The notes: generated by a model not told the origin, from the letters alone. 64,000 bases of DNA from Symplocastrum torsivum CPER-KK1 (GCA_019358875.1 JAHHIF010000006.1:124001-188000), one strand, 5' to 3'. Positions 17,973 to 27,272 are shown, counted from the stretch's first letter. Program-made: numbers and translations.

Positions 17973-18483
17973 TCAGGGATCAGTGGAAAGAGGGAGGAGG
18001 AAGTGGGGAATGGGGAGTAAGTGCAAAGGAAAAGTTACGTTTATTGAGCTTTCTACCTTTTTAACAAGGTCTGAAGAAAAGCAAAATCTGATACAGCATT
18101 GAGGAGAACAGAGAGCTATTAGTGTTTTCATGTTGCATCAGAACACTATTATTGAATTTCCCCGATTTATCCTTGAGGTTCGCCCAGCTTCCCTTCAAAT
18201 CAATTTGATAATCAGCGCATGAGACAACCTGATTTGACTGTTAGGGAACATGGATTTATAAACCTCAATTCTTTGGGTAGAAGTATGACCGTCCCATGCC
18301 TATACAGGCTTTGCCGTTGGTAAATTGTTTAATCCATGTTCCTTAGCTCAGGCGAATATCGCCATATAAAGTAGCAAATCTTCAGAAAAAGAAATTTTGT
18401 GAGATATTGATTTATTTAAAAAATACTAATATAATCATACATAGTAATAAGTCAGCCTAATTTATTTTCTGCTTCAATAAAGG
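17973..18483. other. intergenic region with an inverted repeat, no gene seen
   Basis: It holds a GGGAATG-type repeat (~18004-18020) and the long inverted repeat described at 18241-18346. It is AT-rich near 18380-18470, where the promoter of the downstream riboswitch transcript is likely. No protein-coding signal seen on either strand. Confidence 0.4.
18241..18346 (+). ncRNA. candidate structured RNA or small palindromic element
   Basis: GGAACATGGATT (18245-18256) and AATCCATGTTCC (18331-18342) are perfect inverted repeats. Outward pairing (with G-T wobbles) extends the stem to about 15-16 bp. The 74 bases between contain a second hairpin with GCCT/AGGC around CATACA-type loop sequence. It lies between psb27 and the riboswitch. 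It could be a small RNA or a degenerate palindromic element; strand is not established. Confidence 0.35.
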
Positions 18484-18636
18484 TTCATTTCGCAAGCAGA
18501 ATCTGGAACGGGGGAACCATTTCCTGGGGCAAATCTTCCAATTTCACTTCGTTCTGAGAACGGGGGAAATAAGGAGAAGGACATCTCTCAGTCCTAGCCC
18601 GTCAGCTAACTCCGTAGGCATGGAGAGGAGACTGAA
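18484..18636 (+). promoter_or_regulatory. ydaO/yuaA-type cyclic di-AMP riboswitch aptamer
   Basis: Conserved blocks of the ydaO aptamer are present in order: TTCGCAAGCAGAATCTG, then GGGGGAACC, then CCTGGGGCAAATC, then CCCGTCAGCTAACTCCG, then TAGGCATGGAGAGGAG. These match the family pattern (in Bacillus ydaO: TTCGCTTAATCTG, GGGGGACCC, GGGGTGAATCC, CCGTCAGCTAAC, GTAAGCGT, GAGAGGAG). The pairing TCTCTCAGTC/GACTGA-type strands encloses the 3' half. The aptamer ends ~158 bases before the glycosyltransferase start. In this family c-di-AMP binding turns expression off. Confidence 0.85.
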
Positions 18637-18706
18637 AGTACAACACTTTAGATTTATTGTGTGTTCTCGTCAGTGTCCTTGGCTGGTAACTGTCCGCTTC
18701 GTTGCA

Positions 18707-18765
18707 CCTGCCTGTAGACTCTGAGGAGCCGAAATTTTCGTGTCAACTCCTGGGTCTGAGGCAGG
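18707..18765 (+). promoter_or_regulatory. long hairpin between riboswitch and start codon (expression platform?)
   Basis: CCTGCCT (18707-18713) pairs with AGGCAGG (18759-18765). Inside, GAGGAG pairs with CTCCT. There is no T-run after it, so it could be an attenuator of another type or control access to the ribosome site GAGGTGA (18778-18784). Confidence 0.4.
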
Positions 18766-18793
18766 GAAGCTACCCATGAGGTGAAAATCTACT

Positions 18794-20071
18794 ATGTTCG
18801 TGAATCAAAAGAATCGTGTTGCCTTAATTTCTGTTAGTGGCGATCCAGCAGCGGAAATTGGTCAAGAAGAGGCTGGAGGGCAAAACGTTTATGTGCGCCA
18901 AGTTGGATTAGCACTCGCTCAGCAAGGATGGTCTGTGGACATGTTCGCCCGTCGAATCAGTCCTGATCAATCCGCTATCGTTCAACATGCACCGAACTGT
19001 CGGACAATCCGCTTAACAGCAGGCCCACAAAAGTTTATTGGTCGAGATACTGTCTTTAACTACCTGCCAGAGTTTGTTCAGCAATTTCTAGCATTCCAGA
19101 AACAAGAAGGTATTCAATATCCCTTAGTTCATACCAACTATTGGTTATCTTCTTGGGTTGGGATGGAATTAAAAAAGCACCAATCTTTGGTACAGGTACA
19201 TACTTACCACTCTTTAGGAGCGGTGAAGTATCGGTCAGTTAGTGACTTACCTGCGATCGCATCAACGCGCTTAGCGGTAGAAAAAACCTGTTTAGAAACT
19301 GTGGATTCCGTGGTTGCAACGAGTCCCCAAGAAGGGGAACACATGCGTAAGCTCGTTTCTACCCAAGGAACAATTGAAATGGTTCCCTGTGGCACTGATA
19401 TTGAGCGTTTAGGTTCAGTTGATCGGCTGACGGCACGGGGTGAGTTGGGGATTCCTGAAGACGCGAAAGTCGCCTTGTATGTTGGACGGTTTGATCGGCG
19501 TAAGGGAATTGAGACACTAGTAAGAGCGATCGCATCCTCTAAGTTGCGTGGAACTAGTGATTTGAGATTGATCATTGGGGGTGGTGCTCGTTCGGGAGAG
19601 AGCGATGGCATTGAACGCGATCGCATCCAGAGTATTGTTAAAGAACTGGGTATAGAAGCAATTACTACCTTCCCTGGACGACTTACCGAATCCGACTTAC
19701 CGATTTACTACGCCGCCGCAAATGTTTGTGTCGTACCTAGTCATTATGAACCCTTTGGTCTAGTGGCAATTGAAGCAATGGCTTGTCGGACACCCGTCGT
19801 TGCCAGTAAGGTTGGAGGCTTGCAGTTTACCGTCGTGCCAGAAGTCACAGGTTTACTTGTACCGCCCAAAGATGATGCCGCATTTGCCGAAGCAATTGAC
19901 CGTATCCTCGAAAACCCGGCTTGGGGAGAGCAACTTGGGGAAACAGGTCGGCAACGGGTAGAAATTGCCATGAGTTGGGATAGTGTGGCATCCTGGCTTG
20001 GATGCCTGTATGAGAAACTAATTTCTCAAAATGCGCCTGTTTCTGCCAAAACCTCTCAAGTAGCCGCCTAA
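18794..20071 (+). CDS. GT4-family glycosyltransferase, sucrose-phosphate-synthase-like
   Basis: 425 residues. The start has GAGGTGA 9 bases upstream. The N-terminal Rossmann domain begins VALISVSGDPAAEIGQEEAGGQNVYVRQVGLALAQQGW, close to the minimal sucrose-phosphate synthases of filamentous cyanobacteria (no phosphatase domain). Other features are VHTNYWLSSWVGMEL, HTYHSLGAVKYR, the C-terminal YVGRFDRRKGIETLVRA, and the donor-binding E-x7-E block (SHYEPFGLVAIEAMACRTPVVAS). These predict a retaining enzyme using NDP-glucose, with fructose-6-phosphate as possible acceptor. Alternative: another GT4 enzyme of exopolysaccharide synthesis. Control by the upstream c-di-AMP riboswitch fits an osmolyte role. 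Confidence 0.85.
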   Translation: MFVNQKNRVALISVSGDPAAEIGQEEAGGQNVYVRQVGLALAQQGWSVDMFARRISPDQSAIVQHAPNCRTIRLTAGPQKFIGRDTVFNYLPEFVQQFLAFQKQEGIQYPLVHTNYWLSSWVGMELKKHQSLVQVHTYHSLGAVKYRSVSDLPAIASTRLAVEKTCLETVDSVVATSPQEGEHMRKLVSTQGTIEMVPCGTDIERLGSVDRLTARGELGIPEDAKVALYVGRFDRRKGIETLVRAIASSKLRGTSDLRLIIGGGARSGESDGIERDRIQSIVKELGIEAITTFPGRLTESDLPIYYAAANVCVVPSHYEPFGLVAIEAMACRTPVVASKVGGLQFTVVPEVTGLLVPPKDDAAFAEAIDRILENPAWGEQLGETGRQRVEIAMSWDSVASWLGCLYEKLISQNAPVSAKTSQVAA

Positions 20072-20109
20072 GAACTTTTAGCGCTGCATACTAATCGCCT
20101 AAAAATGTA

Positions 20110-20133
20110 GGGGCAATCCTTCGTGGTTGCCCC
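20110..20133 (+). terminator. hairpin after the glycosyltransferase gene
   Basis: GGGGCAA (20110-20116) pairs with TTGCCCC (20127-20133), with extra CC/GG pairing inside. It lies 38 bases past the stop and before the convergent pstB. It may serve both genes; similar palindromes are common cyanobacterial repeats. Confidence 0.5.
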
Positions 20134-20180
20134 CAAAGCTGACGAGTGAACGCTGATAGCGAAGCTGCTTTATCAGTAGC

Positions 20181-21011
20181 TTAACCGAAGCGTCCGCTTA
20201 CATAATCCCGTGTTGCTTCTTCCTTTGGTGTTTGGAAGATAACTTCTGTTTGGTCAAACTCAACTAAGTAGCCCTGTTTCCCACCTTTATCAGTTGCTTT
20301 GGCATTGAAAAAGGCAGTCATATCAGCTACTCGTGTAGCTTGCTGCATATTGTGAGTCACGATCACAATCGTGTACTTCTCCTTAAGCTGGTGCATCAAG
20401 TCTTCGACTTTAAGTGTGGAGATGGGATCGAGAGCAGAACAAGGTTCATCCATCAGTAGCACCTCAGGTTGAATTGCTAGAGCGCGTGCAATACATAAAC
20501 GCTGTTGTTGACCTCCAGACAGCGACAAACCACTCTGTTTGAGCTTATCTTTCACTTCCTCCCAGAGAGCGGCTTGAGAAAGGCTTCGCTCAACCAATTC
20601 ATCCATATTGCCTTGATAGCCATTGATACGGGCACCAAAGGCAATGTTTTCATAAATTGACTTGGGAAACGGGTTCGGTTTTTGAAAGACCATACCAATG
20701 CGGCGACGCACGTCCTCAATGCGGTTGTCAAACTTTTTGTCGTAGAGATTTTCGCCTTGGAACGTAATTCTCCCTTCCACCCGTGCTCCAGAAATTAAGT
20801 CATTCAAGCGGTTAAAGCATCTGAGTAGTGTACTCTTACCACAACCTGAAGGACCAATAAAAGCTGTAATTTTGTTTTTGAAAATATCAAGAGAGACATC
20901 CTGAACTGCCAAAAATGAGCCATAGTAAACAGAGGCATTTACCGCTCGTAAAACAGCTTCATCTGTAGCTGTCGATGAACTATAAGAATTGGTAACTGAT
21001 TTAGGCTGCAT
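20181..21011 (-). CDS. pstB: phosphate ABC transporter ATP-binding protein
   Basis: About 276 residues from MQPKSVTNS; a hydrophobic extension upstream is not part of the family. Walker A is GPSGCGKST (~53-61), the Q-loop [10 protein letters not shown], signature [15 protein letters not shown], Walker [14 protein letters not shown] and the H-loop VIVTHNM. The NRLNDLI and [18 protein letters not shown] segments are typical of PstB. It powers high-affinity phosphate uptake with PstA/PstC. It is last in the pstSCAB order; no phoU follows. Confidence 0.95.
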   Translation of the reverse strand: MQPKSVTNSYSSSTATDEAVLRAVNASVYYGSFLAVQDVSLDIFKNKITAFIGPSGCGKSTLLRCFNRLNDLISGARVEGRITFQGENLYDKKFDNRIEDVRRRIGMVFQKPNPFPKSIYENIAFGARINGYQGNMDELVERSLSQAALWEEVKDKLKQSGLSLSGGQQQRLCIARALAIQPEVLLMDEPCSALDPISTLKVEDLMHQLKEKYTIVIVTHNMQQATRVADMTAFFNAKATDKGGKQGYLVEFDQTEVIFQTPKEEATRDYVSGRFG

Positions 21012-21092
21012 AGAATCAAGAAAGTATAGAAAGAAAAGCAGTGTTAGGAGCAAGGTATCGATGTGAGAAAAAGTCTAATATTTGATACCTAA

Positions 21093-22010
21093 CTATCTGT
21101 TGACCTGAAACTTATTTCTCAGATAGATTGCTGTGGAATTCATTAGCAATAGCAAAATCATCAAAACGATAATTGCTGCCGCTGCATTATTATGGAAATC
21201 CGTTTGAGGACGGGAAACCCAGTCAAAAATCTGAATCGGTAGAGCTGTAAATTGGCTTTGCAATCCATTTGGGGTGAACGAAATATAGGCTAAAGCACCA
21301 ACAACAATTAGCGGTGCTGTTTCTCCAATCGCGCGTGAAAGTGCAAGGATTGTACCTGTCAAGATACCGGGTAGAGCCTGGGGAAAGGTATGCTCCCGAA
21401 TCACTTGCCAGCGCGTTGCTCCTAGAGCATAACCCGCTTGACGTAGACTTCCTGGAATTGCCCGCAATGCTTCGCGAGTTGCCACAATGATGATTGGCAA
21501 AATCAACAAGCTCAAGGTTAAAGCCCCGGCTAAGATACTACGTCCTCCAGTAATCGGTTCCATTAAGCGTACAAAAACGCCTAAACCCAGTAACCCGTAA
21601 ATAATTGAAGGAACAGCGGCTAAGTTAGCGATGTTGATTTCGATAATCCGAGTCCAAATATTATCCGTTGCGTATTCCTCTAGAAAAATTCCAGCGCCAA
21701 CTCCTAGGGGGAAGGAAATCAAAGCAACTAAGAACAACAGCCAAATACTACCTGCCAAGGGTGCCAGAATTCCAGCTCTCGCAGCACGGCGAGAGGAAAA
21801 ACTAGTAAGAAACTGCCAATCTAAGCGAGGAAGACCATCGATTAGAACATCAATGAGTAAGAGTAGTAACACTATCAAGCCAACTAGGGTGGCAACAAGT
21901 GCAGTGATCGCAAATAATCGATCAAAGTTATAGCGCTTAGGTAGGTTTAACTTGAACCTTGCATCTTCTGAGGAAACAGCTTGCGATACAGGTTGTGCGT
22001 CTTGTGCCAT
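21093..22010 (-). CDS. pstA: phosphate ABC transporter permease PstA
   Basis: About 305 residues from the ATG at 22010, which has AGGAGA 8 bases upstream and overlaps the pstC stop by one base (TAATG). Six transmembrane segments are visible, with the inner-membrane permease motif around EALRAIPGSLRQAGYALGATRWQVIREHTFPQALPGILTGTILALSRAIGETAPLIVVGA. It forms the transport channel with PstC. Confidence 0.95.
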   Translation of the reverse strand: MAQDAQPVSQAVSSEDARFKLNLPKRYNFDRLFAITALVATLVGLIVLLLLLIDVLIDGLPRLDWQFLTSFSSRRAARAGILAPLAGSIWLLFLVALISFPLGVGAGIFLEEYATDNIWTRIIEINIANLAAVPSIIYGLLGLGVFVRLMEPITGGRSILAGALTLSLLILPIIIVATREALRAIPGSLRQAGYALGATRWQVIREHTFPQALPGILTGTILALSRAIGETAPLIVVGALAYISFTPNGLQSQFTALPIQIFDWVSRPQTDFHNNAAAAIIVLMILLLLMNSTAIYLRNKFQVNR

Positions 22011-22951
22011 TAATCGTATTTCTCCTGGAAGCGACGGACAAACCAAAAGGTAAAGATGTTCAGAACTAAGGTAATCAAGAACAAGGTCATCCCGACAGCA
22101 AACAGTGTTCTGTATTCAAGCGAACCTGTTGGAATATCTCCCTTACTCGTTGCCACAATGTAGGCAGTCATAGTTTGAACAGCGACGAACGGGTTAAGTC
22201 CCAATTGCGGGTTCTGTCCAGCCGCAACGGTAACAATCATCGTTTCCCCAACTGCGCGGGAAATTGCTAAAACAAATGAAGCGACAATTCCCGATAGTGC
22301 AGCAGGTAACACAACACCTGTAATAGTCTCACGCTTGGTCATCCCCAACGCATAGCTACCTTCCCTTAGACTTCGCGGCACGGCATAAATCGCATCCTCA
22401 CTCAGGGAAGCAACAACCGGGAGAATTGATATCCCGACAACCAAGCCAGCACTCAAGGCATTAAATCCTTGCAATCCAGGAATGAATAACCGTAAAAAAG
22501 GGGTCACAGTCAACAGTGCAAAGTAGCCAAATACAACAGTCGGCACGCCTGCTAGAATTTCGAGAGCCGGTTTTAACCAGCGACGCAGCTTAGGAGAGGC
22601 ATACTCACTCAGATAAATTGCTGCTAAAAGACCAAGGGGCAACGCTACAAGAGCTGCAATCAGCGAGGTGCGAAACGTACCGCTAATCAGGACAAGAATT
22701 CCATACTGTTTGTCTGTAAAACGGGGTGTCCACGCCGTATCCGTCAAAAAACGCCACAGCGGCACTTCCCGGAAGAATTCCACTGTTTCATAAATCAGCT
22801 CTAGGATAATACCGATCGTGGTTACAACAGATAAGAACGCAAAAATAGCAAAAATACTCTTTACAACTTGCTCAACGAGCTTAGCCGTCTTCCTGTTTGG
22901 GCGGAACATCCCAGAATCAGGCGACTCGAAGGATTGCGAATTCGTAGGCAT
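22010..22951 (-). CDS. pstC: phosphate ABC transporter permease PstC
   Basis: 313 residues, about six transmembrane segments. The permease motif is DAIYAVPRSLREGSYALGMTKRETITGVVLPAALSGIVASFVLAISRAVGETMIVTVAAG, and GVPTVVFGYFAL is characteristic of PstC. It is translationally coupled to pstA by a one-base overlap. It lies 397 bp downstream of pstS, with a hairpin in between. Confidence 0.95.
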   Translation of the reverse strand: MPTNSQSFESPDSGMFRPNRKTAKLVEQVVKSIFAIFAFLSVVTTIGIILELIYETVEFFREVPLWRFLTDTAWTPRFTDKQYGILVLISGTFRTSLIAALVALPLGLLAAIYLSEYASPKLRRWLKPALEILAGVPTVVFGYFALLTVTPFLRLFIPGLQGFNALSAGLVVGISILPVVASLSEDAIYAVPRSLREGSYALGMTKRETITGVVLPAALSGIVASFVLAISRAVGETMIVTVAAGQNPQLGLNPFVAVQTMTAYIVATSKGDIPTGSLEYRTLFAVGMTLFLITLVLNIFTFWFVRRFQEKYD

Positions 22952-23233
22952 TTATAAAGGGAACCTCATAAAAAAGGGTAATACCATTTAGTCAAAATCT
23001 TGTCACAATTGGGTCAATAGCTTTTTATTCAAGGTTCATTAGTCTTATTACTTTAAGCTTAGAAGAAAGGTGAAAGCTCGTTCTTTTCCCTCACAAGCGA
23101 TAGTGAACCGCAGATTGCTCTCACCTTAGCCCTATAGTTGAGTGCTCAATTGTCCATGAATCCTGGTTATAGTGTCATTGTTAAAACCAATTGGTATTAA
23201 ACACCAGAATCTCAAGCTATTTCCGGTGAGTTA

Positions 23234-23279
23234 GGGGTACTTCCTACTCTGGAGGTTGCCTCTAAGTGTAAAGTACCCC
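23234..23279 (-). terminator. intercistronic hairpin between pstS and pstC
   Basis: GGGGTACTT (23234-23242) and AAGTACCCC (23271-23279) are perfectly complementary, and GGAGG/CCTC pairs inside. It lies 70 bases past the pstS stop. Without a T-run it may be a partial terminator or an RNA-stabilising end that lets pstS accumulate above pstCAB. Confidence 0.5.
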
Positions 23280-23348
23280 GGCGGGATAGAGTATGAGTTT
23301 TATCTCTTTTTCTTTCCCCACTTTCTTGTCTCAGCTTAAGAGCAGGCT

Positions 23349-24416
23349 CTATTTCTCTTTCTCTAGCAGTTCTTTGATCGTAACGCCTACTGCTTCCTTA
23401 CCCCCAAACGCTGAACCTACTTTACCTTGCTCGAAACGTGATTTAACTAAAGCTACAGTATCATCGGGTAAAGGAACGTATCCTACTTCTGAGATTAGCT
23501 CTTTATTGTCTGTTGCAAGCGCAAAATCAACTAAAGCCTTAACTTCTGGACGTGCTGCCGCTTCTTTCTTGACATAGATAAACAGAGGTCGTGATAGTGG
23601 TGCATAAGTACCATCAGCGATTGTCTGTGGGCTGGGCGCAACGCAGCCGTTTCCACTATCAATCTCCACTAGTTTAATCTTATCTTTGTTCTGCTCATAG
23701 TAGGCGTAGCCGAAGTAGCCAAGCCCACCCTGGTCTTGAGAAACACCCTGAACTAAAGTATTGTCATCTTCACTCGCGGTATAGTCGCCTCGGCTTGCAC
23801 CCTCTTCGCCATTAACGGCATCAGTGAAGTAGTCGAAGGTACCAGAGTCAGTACCTGGGCCGTAAAGTGCTAGAGGCTGATTGGGAAAACCTGAGCGAAC
23901 CTGGCTCCAGTTAGAAACCTTACCCTGAGATGCCGGTTCCCACATTTTTTTGAGTTCATCAACTTTAAGGCACTGAGCAAAGTTGTTTTGGGGGTTAGCG
24001 ACAACCGAGAGACCATCATAGGCAACTGGTACTTCAATGTACTCAATATTGGCTTTCTGGCAGAGTTCAATCTCTTCTTCCTTAATGGGACGAGAAGCAT
24101 TAGAGATATCGATTTCACCGGCGCAAAATTTCTTGAAACCACCGCCAGTACCAGAGGAACCTACTGTAACCTGAACCCCAGAATTAGCTTTTTGGAACTC
24201 TTCCGCCACGGCTTCCATGATAGGAAGCACTGTGCTAGAGCCATCTGCCTGTACTTGACCAGACAAGTTAGAGCCAGCGGCAGTACCAGCGGCTGGACTA
24301 CTGCCGCCTGCATCGCCAGAAGGAGCAGAGGACTGATTACCACCGCAAGAAGCGATCCCTACCATTAAAGTGGCTACGGATGCCAGGGATACTAAATGAG
24401 TCTTTTTGGACAACAT
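23349..24416 (-). CDS. pstS: periplasmic phosphate-binding lipoprotein PstS
   Basis: 355 residues. The signal is [24 protein letters not shown], with a lipobox ending at C24 and a Gly/Ser/Ala linker after it. The phosphate-binding core includes [48 protein letters not shown] and [17 protein letters not shown], all PstS signatures. It captures phosphate in the periplasm and delivers it to PstCA. A candidate Pho box lies upstream. Confidence 0.95.
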   Translation of the reverse strand: MLSKKTHLVSLASVATLMVGIASCGGNQSSAPSGDAGGSSPAAGTAAGSNLSGQVQADGSSTVLPIMEAVAEEFQKANSGVQVTVGSSGTGGGFKKFCAGEIDISNASRPIKEEEIELCQKANIEYIEVPVAYDGLSVVANPQNNFAQCLKVDELKKMWEPASQGKVSNWSQVRSGFPNQPLALYGPGTDSGTFDYFTDAVNGEEGASRGDYTASEDDNTLVQGVSQDQGGLGYFGYAYYEQNKDKIKLVEIDSGNGCVAPSPQTIADGTYAPLSRPLFIYVKKEAAARPEVKALVDFALATDNKELISEVGYVPLPDDTVALVKSRFEQGKVGSAFGGKEAVGVTIKELLEKEK

Positions 24417-24469
24417 GGAACTTTCCGAATTTTCATTATAGGGGTCACTCCTCGCAGCTTATCGCGTGA

Positions 24470-24488
24470 GCGTAAAGGCAAGGTTAAG
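24470..24488 (-). promoter_or_regulatory. candidate Pho box (PhoB/SphR-type site)
   Basis: On the minus strand CTTAACCT (24481-24488) and CTTTACGC (24470-24477) are spaced by exactly 3 bases, matching the cyanobacterial Pho-box pattern of 8-base repeats (PyTTAAPyPy-T/A) with 3-base spacers. A third, weak copy lies at 24492-24499. The site is ~55 bases before the pstS start. Confidence 0.55.
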
Positions 24489-24610
24489 GATAAGCCTAAA
24501 ATAGGGCTTGTATTGCGTATTTCTATGATTTAGGTGACCTACTAAACTATAGTAGCTCTGTAAAAGTGGTATGATCACTGCGTTTCAATCCCATTATCAA
24601 AGGGGCAAGT

Positions 24611-25714
24611 GTGGTTCAAGCACCTTTGTCTAACGTTAGTCATTTGTCAAGTACACAAGAGAAACTTGAAAACTCTCAAGTATCGCTGAACAAGTGGCTG
24701 CAAAATTTAACCGAGCGAATTATCAAAGGCGATCGCATCAATCGAGAAGAAGCGATCGCTCTAACTCAGATCGAAGGGCAAGAAAACATTTTGCGGCTGT
24801 GCGAAGCCGCTGACCAAGTACGCTTAGCTTGCTGTGGAAATACAGTCGATTTGTGCAGTATCGTCAACATTAAGTCAGGCAACTGCTCAGAAAACTGTGG
24901 CTTCTGCGCCCAATCAGCACACCATCCTGGGAAAGATTCCCCCATCTATGGTCTGAAGCCCAAGGAAGAAATTCTCGCTCAAGCGAAAGCGGCTGAGTCA
25001 GCCGGGGCGAAACGCTTTTGTTTGGTTAGTCAGGGGCGTGGACCGAAGTACAATAGCCCTAAATCTCCAGAGTTTGAACAAATTCTGGATACAGTACGAA
25101 AAATCATTACCGAAACTGGCATCAAGCCCTGCTGTGCGCTGGGAGAAGTAACACCAGAACAGGCGCAAGCGCTTAAAGAAGCTGGTGTGACGCGCTACAA
25201 CCATAATTTAGAGGCATCGGAGAACTTTTTCCCAGAAATCGTTTCAACCCATAGCTGGCGCGATCGCGTGGCGACGATCAAGAACTTGAAAACCGCTGGT
25301 ATCCAAGCTTGTACAGGTGGCATCATCGGGATGGGGGAAACTTGGGAAGATCGGGTTGAGTTAGCCCTGGCGCTACGAGAACTAGAAGTGGAATCAGTGC
25401 CACTCAACCTGCTAAATCCTCGCTCTGACACACCGTTGGGAGAACGCCCCAAACTAGATGTTTATGAAGCATTAAAGGCGATCGCAATTTTCCGGCTCAT
25501 CCTACCACAGCAAATCCTCCGCTATGCCGGAGGGCGAGAAGCGATTATGGGTGAACTGCAAGCCTTAGGGCTGAAATCCGGGATAAATGCCATGCTGATC
25601 GGGCACTACCTCACCACAATGGGGCAACCACCAGAGCAAGACCATGCCATGCTCGAATCCTTGGGACTAACAGGTGGTGAGGCACCAATTCCCGGAGAGT
25701 ACCCGTCTTCTTAG
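24611..25714 (+). CDS. bioB: biotin synthase
   Basis: 367 residues from a GTG start with AGGGG 5 bases upstream. The radical-SAM cluster motif is NCSENCGFC (CxxxCxxC) after DLCSIVNIKSGN. Other family motifs are GAKRFCLVSQGRGP, RYNHNLEASENFFPEIVSTHSWRDR, GGIIGMGETWEDRVELAL, then PLNLLNPRSDTPLG and RYAGGREAIMG. It inserts sulfur into dethiobiotin, using a [4Fe-4S] and a [2Fe-2S] cluster. It diverges from pstS. bioY follows 198 bp downstream on the same strand. Confidence 0.96.
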   Translation: MVQAPLSNVSHLSSTQEKLENSQVSLNKWLQNLTERIIKGDRINREEAIALTQIEGQENILRLCEAADQVRLACCGNTVDLCSIVNIKSGNCSENCGFCAQSAHHPGKDSPIYGLKPKEEILAQAKAAESAGAKRFCLVSQGRGPKYNSPKSPEFEQILDTVRKIITETGIKPCCALGEVTPEQAQALKEAGVTRYNHNLEASENFFPEIVSTHSWRDRVATIKNLKTAGIQACTGGIIGMGETWEDRVELALALRELEVESVPLNLLNPRSDTPLGERPKLDVYEALKAIAIFRLILPQQILRYAGGREAIMGELQALGLKSGINAMLIGHYLTTMGQPPEQDHAMLESLGLTGGEAPIPGEYPSS

Positions 25715-25912
25715 GTAATAAGAAGTTGGCATTCGTTCAAGCAGAGGGAGAGAGATGCAAGAGAGAGTATAAAATTAGATCTTTCCGATACAAGCCAGAC
25801 TTATGTTCAATAGTCTTTTGTGCTGTATCCGCCGTTTCTCTTCTTTCTCTCTTTCTTAATCTATGATTGCCTTTTACTTTTTACCGTTTTGGCTTCTAGG
25901 CCCTAGCTGACT

Positions 25913-26494
25913 GTGTCTGCTCCCAATGAACTTCTATGGGCATTGATTGGCTTACTGCTAACCATTGGTGGCACTTTTGTGGAAGCATTTGTCACTAATC
26001 CACCGTGGAATTGGTCAGCGCAAGGTATCCACACAACCTCCCTCGGTGTCACCTTTCAAATCGGGGCAGTGCTACTCGCGGCTTGTTTAGGTGGCAGAAC
26101 TGCTGGTGCCCTGTCTCAGATTGCTTACGTTGTAATAGGTTTAAACCTTCCAGTCTTTACCCAAGGCGGTGGTATCAGTTATCTCAAAGAGCCAAGTTTT
26201 GGTTACTTACTGGGCTTTATTGCAGGTGCCTGGGTTTGTGGTTTTTTCGCCTTTCGGATGCCGCCGCGTGTTGAATCATTAGCCTTTAGCTGCATTTGTG
26301 GTCTCCTAACTATCCATTTCTATGGTTTGGGCTACTTGATTATTTTCCACATCATCAACTGGGCAACAATTGGAGGTATGCCTTTACTACAGGCAATCAT
26401 GAAATACTCAATTTATCCCCTACCAGGGCAGTTAGTGGTGGTCTGTGCTGTTACAGTTTTAGCCTTTGCCCTACGGCAACTCATGTTTTATTAA
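25913..26494 (+). CDS. bioY: biotin transporter S-component BioY
   Basis: 193 residues from a GTG start (MSAPNELLWALIGLLLTIGGTF). About six membrane segments, with the BioY core GVTFQIGAVLLAACLGGRTAGALSQIAYVVIGLNLPVFTQGGG and FGYLLGFIAGAWVCG. BioY binds biotin as the S component of an ECF-type transporter, alone or with a shared energising module; no ATPase gene is adjacent. Its place next to bioB supports the role: synthesis plus salvage. Confidence 0.92.
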   Translation: MSAPNELLWALIGLLLTIGGTFVEAFVTNPPWNWSAQGIHTTSLGVTFQIGAVLLAACLGGRTAGALSQIAYVVIGLNLPVFTQGGGISYLKEPSFGYLLGFIAGAWVCGFFAFRMPPRVESLAFSCICGLLTIHFYGLGYLIIFHIINWATIGGMPLLQAIMKYSIYPLPGQLVVVCAVTVLAFALRQLMFY

Positions 26495-26575
26495 GAGTTC
26501 ATTGTCTGTTGTCAGTTAACTTTGCCACTAATGAATAACAAATAACGAATAACCACTGACCATTAACCAATTTCC

Positions 26576-27055
26576 ATGCGCCTAAAAAACCGCTTCTTCT
26601 GGGTTGCTGCTGTTACCAGTCTGATTTTGGATCAGCTAACCAAATACTTGGTCGTACAAAATTTTGAGCTTACTGAGACTTTACCCTTGTGGTCGGGTGT
26701 ATTTCACTTAACCTATGTAACAAACACTGGTGCGGCGTTTAGTCTATTTAGCCAAGGAAGCGGTTGGTTACGTTGGTTGTCTTTAATTGTAAGCTTGGGT
26801 TTGATGGCACTCGCTTTATTTGGTCCATCACTGGATATTGTTGAGCAATTAGGCTATGGCTTCATTTTGGGAGGTGCATTAGGCAACGGCATTGACCGAT
26901 TTGTTGCTGGTTATGTTGTCGATTTTCTAGATTTTCGTCTGATTCGTTTTCCTGTCTTTAATTTTGCAGATGTTTTTATCAATATCGGTATTATCTGCTT
27001 GCTGATTGCAACTTTTAGGCAAAATCCCTCAGCATCTAACTCTAGGCGATCTTAA
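26576..27055 (+). CDS. lspA: lipoprotein signal peptidase (signal peptidase II)
   Basis: 159 residues with four transmembrane helices. Catalytic aspartates are in GNGIDRFVAGYVVDFLDF and FNFADVFINIG; the TNTGAAFSLF motif is also present. It cleaves prolipoprotein signal peptides such as those of Psb27 and PstS in this window. Its 3' end runs close to the MATE remnant on the other strand. Confidence 0.95.
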   Translation: MRLKNRFFWVAAVTSLILDQLTKYLVVQNFELTETLPLWSGVFHLTYVTNTGAAFSLFSQGSGWLRWLSLIVSLGLMALALFGPSLDIVEQLGYGFILGGALGNGIDRFVAGYVVDFLDFRLIRFPVFNFADVFINIGIICLLIATFRQNPSASNSRRS

Positions 27056-27086
27056 GCAATTCACAATTCGTCCCAACATTGAACTG

Positions 27087-27230
27087 GAAGCCATTCATTA
27101 GAACACCTGCTGCCACAGCAAGAGCGATCGCAAATCTCCACCACAACCCAATGTTGCCGAATCCCAACACCCGACCCAACGTGTAACCACAGGGCAAACC
27201 GATTCCCCAATACGCCTTTTGAGGGTCTGC
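27087..27230 (-). pseudogene. 3'-end remnant of a MATE transporter gene
   Basis: The minus-strand frame reads AYWGIGLPCGYTLGRVLGFG and NIGLWWRFAIALAVAAGVL, matching the last two helices of the intact transporter at 27905-29305 (AYWAVGLTCGYTLGFVLGLG). The nucleotide match is ungapped for 119 bp: 27098-27216 against 27958-28076, about 16 mismatches by hand count. The rest of that gene copy is absent. A toxin-antitoxin pair separates the two copies. Confidence 0.8.
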
Positions 27231-27272
27231 TAGAATGACACGCAAAAGCTTGATGCTAGAGAAACCGAGTCT

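Noticed and set aside
24583..24594. Second copy of the CRISPR-like repeat (GTTTCAATCCCATT)
   Set aside because: Only the first ~11 bases match; the stem and the remaining 25 bases are absent. It is the bioB promoter/leader.
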